Shown: in pieces, positions 49,521 through 58,094 of the stretch | Layout: the number at the start of each line of letters is the position of its first letter | Position numbering within the stretch: the stretch's first letter is position 1 | Source of the DNA: Phymatolithon calcareum | Lineage: Eukaryota; Rhodophyta; Florideophyceae; Hapalidiales | Assembly: GCA_977006965.1 (NCBI GenBank) | Contig: OZ345358.1 | Location: forward strand, 1,612,001-1,676,000 | Reading direction: 5' to 3' | Length of the DNA: 64,000 nucleotides | Program-made: the position numbers and the translations under genes | The notes under the pieces: generated by a model | What the model saw: only the letters and a program-made list of their open reading frames with translations | The model's database searches: none | What the model was told of the DNA's origin: nothing

Positions 49521-50917
49521 ATCGATGTGAGTTTTTGGTTTCGGTGGTTAGCGATGGCAGCTAGTTTTGCCCTAAGAGTTCACTGCACCGAGTTTGTTGC
49601 TGCTCCAGCACGATTGAACATAGTTGGTTTGAAGGAAGGCTCCAAACATTTGCCTACATCTGCTTTAACACTGACGACCCCCTTGCCTTCGCCTATCTGC
49701 GTTCCCTAAGTTGCGAAACACAAGCTCCGTGGGTCCAACTCTTGGGAAGGGGAAACTTCTTTAGTCGGCGCGCGTAAGAGCTTCTGTGCTCCAGCTAGCG
49801 GAAGAGAGAATGTATGGAAGAAAGCCAAAGCACATCCGAGGACACTTGGAGTAGGTCATTAGGAGACGAGGCGGCTCAATGATACCGTAACCAGAATGTC
49901 CGAGTTAAATTTATTGTGGCACGTTAGCTCCTTCCCTCGTCGATTTGCGCTGCTCTGAGAAGAGGACAAGCAGGAGCACGAGAAAGGCGCTTCAAACTCT
50001 GCCAGGTGCCGCGACGCAAGTGCAAGCTCGAAGAACTGCCAGGTGTTTCCAGTAGCCAAATATGCACTTTCTCATAGTCACCAATAGTCTTGAAATGCAA
50101 ATTAACGTGAGCTATTATCAGCTGTCATGTGCAAAACGTTGATACTTACGCAGCCCACTCATAGACGCACACCTTCTTTATTTAACGACACTTCCCTAGA
50201 GTGCTTGGCCGCCTGGAATGTCTTCCGTACCTACTTAATTGGAGCCCGGCTCGTGACCTTGAAGAAAGACGCCAAGCGCCGAGGAGAGCATATACTGAAA
50301 TACCACGTGCACAGCAGAAGCGGCGGAGTAAGGGGCACCGGTACTAGGCGATGGATCCTTTTCGACTGTGGACGATGATGCAAAGCCGTGACTGGGAGAG
50401 CGAACGTATAGAGGCAAGTGCATATGGTTCTATCGTTCTCACCTTCCATTATTTAAGGCCCTTTTTTCCACGTTTTTCTTCTCGACGATCTATCAGTCTC
50501 TTACGAGGAAGTCGTAAAAACATCTGCCATAGAATTCTTAACATTTGTCACTCGCTGGGATTCACAGGATCAATTCATGGTCCGTATAAATTCCCGTCGT
50601 CTTTAGAAGAACTTGAACGACCATTAGTTCGTCCCAGAAAGGTCAAGTTAGTTTTTTTAGACTTTTCCAGAGGGCCGTAAAGTCGGGAACGCTCTCCGTT
50701 ACTTGAAGCTGCAGTTGCGATGACTTAAACGGGAGCTGTGACATCGACACAGATTGGAGGATGATTGGACTTCGCTCGCTGTGCTGGCAACATTCCCTAT
50801 ATAGTACAAGTTGCGATCTCTGAGTACAATTGCGGCCTTTATGCATGTTTCGCCAAACAGCTTGTTTGAAAGAAGCGTTTCGCATTAATTTCGATTGAAG
50901 TTTTGCCTCAATTTAGG
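49521..50917. other. Downstream of the OYE gene, no gene recognised
   Basis: Short frames on both strands without domains. The 3' UTR of the OYE gene must lie in the first part. The right edge (50918-50929) is a target duplication. Confidence 0.4.
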
Positions 50918-51055
50918 ACGTTAGTACAAGGGGATATTTGATGATTTTATTTTTGAGAGCTCCCAAAGGGGATATATGTTGATTTATTTTAAAAGCTCCA
51001 AAAGCCTCAAATTGAGTAACAGGGCAGCTTCTCGTTGTTTTCGATACTCATCTCT

Positions 51056-52521
51056 CTACTCTCCTTCTAATATCTCCTTAATTCGAATTTCTCTCCCTGT
51101 GAGGGCCCGAGAAAGTCTTTTGCATTCATATTCCGTTTCTTGGTCCATCTTCATAGCCCGTAGCATACGTTGCAACACGATAAGCTCCACCACAGCACCA
51201 GTCCCAAAGTATTTCGCCAGAATGGATATTCTCCACAAAGGAACTCTGTTGAAAATGACTCTCAGGCATCTCAACCGCACAGTTCTGTCCCTTATACATA
51301 GCACTCCTGGTAGGTCGTTCGGTGCGCCGATCGGGATTTTAACTGTCCGACCCTCTTCTTCCAACGACCAGACTTTGACTGTTGCTTGTAGGCGTCGCTT
51401 TTTTGACACCATTCCTTCTTCCGCTTGTTTCAGAGCTTCTTTAAGGTGTTCCTCTTCCCCGAGATACCCAATGTCCTTTGATAAGTCTTCCAGATCTTCT
51501 TCTTTTCCCTGGTATTCTTCTGAAAGCTCCAGGAACTTCCTCCGTCTTACCAAGCTTAAGGCGAACCTTTCAGCCTGGTGCATTCTCCTCATCTGTGGGC
51601 TGGCGAGACGGCAGAGCACTCGCATTCTCTCCCTTCGATACTCGGCATATTTTCCGAAGACGTATCTGTAGAAAAGACCTTCTGCTGCTTCAATTGCCAA
51701 TAGTAGTCGTTTCGTGATCGGTGTCAGGTGAATAGCATACTCCCATTTGGGGAGAATCAACGACTTGAAAATCCTGATGCACGTGGTTGGTTGGAGTCCT
51801 CTGACGTTCAAGCCAACTTGGCGGAGTTTGTGTATGCATCCCTTCGCATTCCGAACTCTTGAGATTGCTGTATCGTCGGTGACTCCGTTGTTGTTCATAC
51901 TGATCCCGAGGTAGGACAGTCTCCAGGCCTGGTGCAGCTCTTTTCCTGCAAGGAAGAATTTCTTCTTTGGGAGTCCTTTGTACTTAAGGACCTCGCTCTT
52001 TCCTGGCTTCGTGTTCCATTTCATGGAGTTCTCGGCTGCCCATTTCGTAGATATGTCCAATAGTACTTGCAATCCTTTTGCATTCTTTGGCTGGAGAAGA
52101 ACGTCATCCGCAAATAGCTGCGCTGGATGGTCAGACCAAAGCATTGAAAAAAATAATTGCTATTGTAATTATTTAAATTATTGTTCCAATAATTTATTCC
52201 TGAGTCTCGCATATTTATTGTATTTATTGAGATCGTCGTGGTTGCGACAATTATTGTATCGGACTCCTCATTTTTTCGATCCGGTTATTCTATCGCGACA
52301 GAAAGTAGCAAGAAGGATCCAATAATTCGGGGAATAACCAGTTATTTATACCTCACTGAACTTGAATACAATAATTTATTGCTTCTGCGTTCAACAATAA
52401 ATTATTTATTCTCGACACTTTTCGAGAAAAGAATAAAAATAAATAAATAATTCCAATGCTTTGGGTCAGACACTGTTCTTGTTACTTGGGCGGCAGCTTC
52501 CGCGAACGTATCCATGAATAT
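51056..52521 (-). pseudogene. L-C reverse transcriptase and C-terminal domain
   Basis: From the left edge of the MITE, one frame of about 360 codons (52144-51056) is fully open: HPAQLFADDVLLQPKNAKG (catalytic FADD), MKWNTKPGKSEVLKYKGL, RLSYLGISMNNNGVTDDTAI, RIFKSLILPKWEYAIHLTPI (thumb), MRRMHQAERFALSLVRRRKF, a Glu/Lys-rich coiled region, and GRTVKIPIGAPNDLPG, RTVRLRCLRVIFNRVPLWRI. It ends with SRALTGREIRIKEILEGE. The C-terminal part differs from L-A, L-B and L-E, so L-C is a separate lineage. The length of intact frame suggests a fairly recent insertion apart from the MITE and the 5' cut. Confidence 0.9.
52137..52463. mobile_element. AT-rich hAT-type MITE
   Basis: The terminal inverted repeats CAAAGCATTG / CAATGCTTTG are flanked by a perfect 8-bp duplication, GGTCAGAC, at 52129-52136 and 52464-52471. 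An 8-bp target and CAAAG-type ends fit hAT elements. 327 bp, very AT-rich with many AATAATTTATT words, no gene. Removing it and one duplication restores the L-C reverse-transcriptase frame. Confidence 0.88.
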
Positions 52522-52774
52522 AGAGCTCCCAAAGCCTCACCTTGGAGTAAAAGGGCAGCTCTTGAATAATCTCTACACTAAAGTCATCTGGCTGCTCAAA
52601 ACGTTCGTGATTCGTAATTCTCTCCCAACAAGAGCTCCTGTGAGTCTCTTGCACTCAAACTCAATTTCTGTACTCATCTTCGATGACGCTAGAGTACGTT
52701 GTAAGGCGACTAGTTCGATCACCGCGGTAATCCCACAGTAAGCACCCAACACTGATTTCCTCACGTTAGTACAA

Positions 52775-53745
52775 TAGGCACTATGATATTGGTGCATGGC
52801 AAACAAGTCTTCTCTAATCTCAGCGCTGTACTACTCTTCAAGGTCGAATAAGAAACTTCGGAAAGATGTGGCTGCTGTGGCGACTGCAATACTTGCCGAT
52901 GACATTCGCATTTGGCGCAAAATTTCAGTTTCGAGCTTATTATTGAGACCGGCTAGGGGTACTCACAATGAGCAACTTAGGAGTCGGTTCAATCTTGAAC
53001 ACACGACTGGTGTTACTCGCGATGAGCAGCTTTGGAGCCGGTATGTTCTCGTCGAAGTCTAAGGTCAAGGACCATATCCTTCGGTATCGTTGTGAAGCAA
53101 ACTTCGATGGTTGTTTTCTACCTTTCTTGCCGAACTCCATCGACGGATGAGTTCGACCGTTTTTATAGTGTTCTGCAAAGAGCACATGGAAATCATAATA
53201 TCGCCTAAGCTTGCGTGGTGCTCCAATTCCGTACCCTAAAATTGGTATTCCTAAGATTGGATTTTGCGCGCAAGTGGTAAATTCAGTGAAATAAGGAAAA
53301 GCAGGTAAGAAAACGTATGCCCGCCTTGCGAATCTCTTGGAGATACTTTCGTGTAGCTATAGTAAAGCGCTCGTGTTGCGGAGCCAATGGCTTCCTTTTT
53401 GCTTCTGAATTTCACTTCGATGATTATCAACATTAATCCTGTTTCCTCTCTCTCTCAAGTCTTCTCGATTGTCACCTCATCTCTTATATCGATTTGCGAC
53501 AGCATTCGGCAATATCGCCACATACTTTACCCAAACTACTGCACTTGCGACCAAATGGCTTGGACGACAATACTCGGAACGTGAATTATTCTATGAGGCG
53601 AGACAAGCCAGTTGCAACTGGGAGGCAATGCCCCTACAAAAGTTAAATAAGTGTTCTGCCTGGAGTATCACCTGGCCACCATGGAGCGACAAATATGAAC
53701 TTCATCATGAAAGCTGTACAGATTACAAAAGTCGCCGTATAGCAC
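52775..53745. other. No gene recognised
   Basis: 52940-53090 contains a short internal direct repeat (GAGCARCTTWGGAGYCGGT near 52971 and 53025). Otherwise only short frames. Confidence 0.35.
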
Positions 53746-54110
53746 CTGCTGAAACACAGGCAACTGGTGGTTCAAAAAGCGTTTGGAAGATTTCCACAAG
53801 TGTCAACAACAATGATGGCCGAAAAAGTGGAATTAGAGTAGGACAGCATATTGTGAATCTGGAGCTTAGTTTGGCAGGATGTGAACTTAAAGAATAAGGC
53901 AGATTGGGAAGCGAGAAAGCACTAGATGATTTTTTGCTTTTCAGCATAGATAATCGAGGACGAAGAAGGCCCGCTCTGTAGCCATGAAGTCATGATACGG
54001 AAAAATTCAGTAAGAGTTCTCAAAAAGCGAGTATATACTAGAAGCTGGCAGCACGGGAGGAAACTTCGGCCGTATAGTCTTACGACTGTAGAGCTTTTTT
54101 AAATAAACTT
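53746..54110 (+). mobile_element. L-B-like LINE remnant
   Basis: The + strand reads, across frames, ETQATGGSKSVWKISTSV, NLELSLAGCELKE and EKALDDFLLFSI, corresponding to QVSTTS..., TLAGYELEGE and EKALDELLLFS of intact L-B copies. The tail CTGTAGAGCTTTTTTAAATA lies at 54086-54105. It is strongly diverged. Confidence 0.6.
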
Positions 54111-54463
54111 ACCACAAAAAGCATATCAGCTAGTAGGAGCATTGGGTATCTTATACGGGAAACAAGCTCTATGAAAGCAATTAGAATTTGCATGCCACTC
54201 ATCGAGACGTAATGGCAATACGTCATAAACTTATCCCTCTGAACTCCAAGTGCGTAGGGCGAGAAGAGGAAATTTTGAGAGTCCATGCTTCGCGAGCTGG
54301 TTCCAGTAGTGTACATCTCCCTTCCATTACTGCAGTGCATAGCTAGTGGCGTTATACAAATTCAAATAAAAAAAGATGTTTACTGAAGTGTGGAAACAGA
54401 GAATAATAGAAGCCGAAAACGAGCAATAAAACAATTCCAATGGATTTAGCGGCAAATTTTGGC
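54111..54463. other. 3' flank of the minus-strand membrane-protein gene
   Basis: No gene recognised. I see no TTTATT (reverse AATAAA) close to the stop at 54464. Confidence 0.35.
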
Positions 54464-54820
54464 TTAGACAGAAGGCTCAGCACCTTCAAGCTTTTGGTCC
54501 GCTTCGTCTGGCTTTTTCACAAAGATTATGATTGTTCGCACGATGTGTGCAAGAATGAAAAAGATGGCATAGATGGCCAAGCACATCTCGTTGTAGCGTT
54601 CCGTGATACGCTGCAGGTGAGTATAAAACATGAGGTAGGCGAGACCGGGCAAGCAGGTAAATGACTGAATGAGGAAGGTCTTCGCACATACTGTGTTGCC
54701 TTGAAACCGACATCCAGGCCTCAGAAACTGGCTGAGGTACATGGAGCCCCACGGGAAGAAGGCCACGATGTAGGCGGCGACGACGATACCGCGATTTTCA
54801 GCGAGATGGGCAATAGCCAT
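54464..54820 (-). CDS. Small Pmp3-like membrane protein, copy A
   Basis: 118 residues from the ATG at 54820. Three hydrophobic segments: residues about 10-33 (GIVVAAYIVAFFPWGSMYLS), 46-66 (KTFLIQSFTCLPGLAYLMFY) and 79-101 (MCLAIYAIFFILAHIVRTII). The order FFPWG...LRPGC...PGLAYLMFY resembles Pmp3/UPF0057 proteins (PP, then GC, then PG and Y), extended by a third helix and a charged tail (KKPDEADQKLEG). The family relation is tentative: Pmp3 proteins are about 55 residues with two helices and influence membrane potential and salt tolerance in yeast and plants. Copy B at 56221-56580 is about three-quarters identical, with a stretch of over 30 identical residues around the second and third helices. 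The two genes are divergent, with 1.4 kb between starts. Confidence 0.78.
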   Translation of the reverse strand: MAIAHLAENRGIVVAAYIVAFFPWGSMYLSQFLRPGCRFQGNTVCAKTFLIQSFTCLPGLAYLMFYTHLQRITERYNEMCLAIYAIFFILAHIVRTIIIFVKKPDEADQKLEGAEPSV

Positions 54821-56220
54821 TGTGTGTTGAGGTTGGAGATTTCGAGATTTTGTGCTGGGCGTTGAGAGTGTCTTGCACGAGCCTAACGTGGGTCGCTCGA
54901 GTTTATGTACACTTTTTGGAATGGTCCTGCAGACTTGACGAGGGAATTCATAAACGTTTCAAAATCGCATCCTGTCGTGCGGAAGGGATCTCAGCGCGCT
55001 CAGTTGACGGGGCATTGTTGCTCGACGTCTTGCATTGTTCTTCAGCCCGTGTGTGGGAGAGGAAGGGCCCTGGGCAATTTGACACAACGTCATATTATTT
55101 AGATTATCAGCCAATCGTCGTGCAGCATGTGCCCAGGGGAAGATGAACTATTGGATAATTCGACATTGTGCACGGTGCACGTTGCCGGGGCTCGTGGCCA
55201 GGACCACGTCCATGGTACCTTACGTAACGGAGAACTGCTAACCAATAATTTAGCTTGAAGCGGACACATCCTACCCTAAAACTGGCCAGTCGTGACAGAA
55301 AAAACGGAGCTGGAGAAATTGCTTTGCTTACCAAATCGACCAACTCGAGTAACGACTTTTGTCCATTTTGCCGACGTAAGTGGAAACCTAGCAATAGTTG
55401 TATTACATTGCGCACAATGGAAACCAAGCGTTGTCAGAACTTGACAGATTGGAAGCTCGCAAGCTGATTTTCCAGAGATTTTCCGAAAATTCGAAGACTC
55501 ACGTTGTCAATTCATCTTCTTCAGATGCACAGGGATCTCAGCGGTTTTCAGATTTTTTACAACAACCCCGAAATTTCGAAATGATCGGAGAAGGGTTTCA
55601 ATGATATGTCGTTTCTTGTGCTGAGCGCGGCATCGTCCAAGACTTCAATCGATTAATCGAAATTGCAATGCCGTGAGGCGTGGATCGATCCACGAGTCTC
55701 TGCCTGTTCCGCCGATTAAGCATGCTGCATCTGCCTGAATGACAGTAAACCAATAGCTTGAGCTCTCCAGGTCATGTTGTGTCCTGCTGTTCGCTGGCCC
55801 ATACATATCATATGGACACATGGGAAGCTTTCACCTCAATAGAGAATAGAATATATTAACCAATAGACTGCCTCCTTGTCGCAACATACAGTACTGTCGT
55901 ATGTCGTTCGACGGGTCCCCCCACGGAGATCGCAAATTTGTTCGCGGACGGGTACCCGGGCATCCGTCAAGGACGGAGCTTCTTTCATAATCTCTTTCGA
56001 AATCATTATCTACCCGCATCGTCTCTTGAAGGGGTCGCATTCGAAATGACAATTTTGTAACGTTTTCGAAATTCTGGCTCCGGTGTCTCTACATGTGCCA
56101 TACTTCTGGAGGACGTCTACTTAAGCTCAGACTGATCCACCATCATCTCGAAACCAAGCCCAGTGCCAACCATCACCCAGCGCTCCCACGAACGTCAGAC
56201 TCAACAGCAATCAAGATACA
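54821..56220. promoter_or_regulatory. Shared 1.4-kb divergent upstream region
   Basis: Lies between the two head-to-head Pmp3-like genes, so it must hold both promoters. Frames at 54820-55146 (+) and 55107-55427 (-) have no domains. No TIR, iteron or known motif was identified by eye. Confidence 0.4.
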
Positions 56221-56580
56221 ATGGCCATTACACATCTTGCCGAGAAAAGCGGTGTCGTCGTCGCCGCCTACATCGTGGCCTTCTTCCCATGGGGCTTCAT
56301 GTACCTCAGACAGTTTCTGAGGCCTGGATGTCGGAATAAAGGCAACACAGCATGTGCGAGAAGACTTTTCCTCATCCTGTCTATTTGCTGCTGTCCTGGT
56401 CTCGCCTACCTCATGTTTTATACTCACCTACAGCGTATCACCGAACGCTACAATGAAATGTGCTTGGCTATCTATGCCATCTTTTTCATTCTTGCACATG
56501 TCGTGAGAACAATTGTCATGTTTTTGAACAGGCAAGAGGAAACAGACCAAAAACTTGAGGGTATCACTACCTTTGTCTAA
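56221..56580 (+). CDS. Small Pmp3-like membrane protein, copy B
   Basis: 119 residues from the ATG at 56221, with the same three-helix layout as copy A: VVVAAYIVAFFPWGFMYLRQ, LRPGC at residues 33-37, CCPGLAYLMFYTHLQRITER, then LAIYAIFFILAHVVRTIVMF and a short charged tail. Differences from copy A cluster in residues 38-58 and the last 20 residues. An AATAAA at 56675-56680, 95 bases past the stop, is a likely poly-A signal. Two conserved copies under selection suggest a real membrane role; ion homeostasis is inferred only from the Pmp3 resemblance. Confidence 0.82.
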   Translation: MAITHLAEKSGVVVAAYIVAFFPWGFMYLRQFLRPGCRNKGNTACARRLFLILSICCCPGLAYLMFYTHLQRITERYNEMCLAIYAIFFILAHVVRTIVMFLNRQEETDQKLEGITTFV

Positions 56581-56800
56581 ACTCCCACTACAAGAACTGG
56601 AGTGTCTTCTCTGTTCCTTCCTCAATTTTCTAGTTGAAGTGTTTGTGCCCGTGCTGTCAGGCGTCAGCTGTGAGAATAAATATCGTTTTGCCAAGTCGCC
56701 AATCGTACTACATTAATTCAGTTCACCCATATTCAGTCTTTAAGCATCGTATCCCGCGCATCCCATGATCTCATTTGGTAACCGCACTAGACTCTGCCGA

Positions 56801-57403
56801 GCGAAATGACACGGAAGCTGTGGGAAGCCATGGAGGCATTGACGGAGGACAACGTCACCATCGAGGCGATTTGTGTTCCAAGCCACTGTGGGATACCTGG
56901 GAACGAGAAAGCCGACGAGCTTGCTCGTCGAGGCATTACGGATTCCGATCTCGTGACGCATCAAGGCGTATCCTTGACTATGGAAGCCGCGCGGTCCATA
57001 GTTAAACTGCGCAATTCGATGAAACCAAGAAGTGTTCAGTTTCTACCACCAGAACTCCGGCTTAGTCACAGACGCGCTGAAGTCATACTAAATCAACTTT
57101 CCGCAGAATGCTGCTCGCTGGTAGCAGCTTTTCACCGGAAGGACGATGGCTCGGTGTACTACAACCCCATGTGCAAGGTCTGTCCAGGTGGAACCAAAGA
57201 GACTGTTGATCACTTACTTCTTCGCTACCGTGGGCGTGCTTTTTCAAGACGGCAGACTATTGGTAGAGTAGGCCCTATAACGGTAGAGGAATTATGTAGG
57301 GAGACACTGCTTGAAGTAGTCAAATTCGTTAACAATGAGGGGTTGCTTGACAACCCCAGATGGTAACTCTAGTTAACGTCTTCTGCAATAAAGAAAGAAA
57401 GAA
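56801..57403 (+). mobile_element. L-F LINE, 5'-truncated, 12-bp TSD
   Basis: AGACTCTGCCGA flanks it at 56789-56800 and 57404-57415. It contains one intact frame with the end of an RNase H domain and the downstream region and finishes GCAATAAAGAAAGAAAGAA, an AATAAA followed by a (GAAA)n tail. Confidence 0.9.
56806..57366 (+). pseudogene. L-F RNase H end and C-terminal zinc region
   Basis: 186 open codons. VPSHCGIPGNEKADELARRG is the C-terminal RNase H signature (catalytic His region and final Asp). It is followed by LPPELRLSHRRAEVILNQLS, YYNPMCKVCPGGTKETVDHL with a C-x2-C...H zinc pattern, and GRAFSRRQTIGRVGPITVEE. The apparent start ATG lies five bases inside the insertion and is not the true start. 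The reverse transcriptase and endonuclease have been lost by 5' truncation. L-A and L-C show no RNase H, so L-F is a distinct clade. Confidence 0.88.
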
Positions 57404-57415
57404 AGACTCTGCCGA

Positions 57416-58094
57416 ATACTCTGCACCGAACTTGACTGATCGAATCCTCGTTCGACGCGGACCACCGTGCACAAGAAGTGATGTGTTTTACAGGTACTCT
57501 TTGTAGGGGGAGCGAGTGCAACAATCATCGTGGCCCAAATTTCATTTCAGAATGTCGAGCGGGAGTCCCAGTACTGCCAAAGACTGGAGTTGATTATCGT
57601 GGATCCCTCTTTTGCACAGGTCGCAAAAACTTTCGCAAACCGTTTGCTCTAGGCTGCTGAAAACAAAAACCGGGATAACCGCTTCAACTTTTCGTTATGG
57701 ACTCGGGTTCACGATTCATAGCGGTGGCTGAATGATACGCGGTAGTCAGTTGAGTGCAGGTGGCATTGATTCGTTGACTTTACACAGGGGCCGTTAAACA
57801 GGCAAGGGACAACAAGTAGACACGCATTTCCCTCATCCCGGTGATAATACCTGCTCATGCCGTAATGTCCACAGAACGTACGGTTCTAGTGCAGTTTCAA
57901 ATTTATTCGACTTTTCGAAAACTATTTCTGCTAATTGTCTGGCGCTAGTATTTGTACACAAAAACTAACCAATATGCTCACAACACCATGCTTCCTAACT
58001 TCCCCAGTAAATCATGCGTCTTTCCAGCGCGTACTCATCGCGGTGTTCAGTTGCAAAGTATGTCTGCGACAAATACATTGGAGCACACGCGCGT
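57416..58094. other. 3' flank of the branching-enzyme gene
   Basis: No gene recognised. TTTATT at 57902-57907 is AATAAA on the minus strand, about 190 bases past the branching-enzyme stop, and may be its poly-A signal. Confidence 0.4.

Larger units (their letters stand above)
50969..52521 (-). mobile_element. Inner L-C LINE, 5'-truncated, 13-bp TSD
   Basis: AGAGCTCCCAAAG flanks it at 50956-50968 and 52522-52534; this target is the outer copy's own 3' end. It begins inside the reverse transcriptase (IFMDTFAEAAAQVTRTVSD, read on minus from about 52518) and ends GGAGCTTTTAAAATAAATCA, ACATATATCCC. A hAT-type MITE (52137-52463) splits the reverse transcriptase. Confidence 0.9.
50930..52762 (-). 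mobile_element. Outer L-C LINE fragment, 12-bp TSD
   Basis: ACGTTAGTACAA flanks it at 50918-50929 and 52763-52774. Its own sequence is 50930-50968 plus 52535-52762; on the minus strand it codes for the last L-C residues (LVALQRTLASSKMSTEIEFE, FECKRLTGALVGRELRIT). A second L-C copy is inserted at 50969-52521. Confidence 0.87.
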
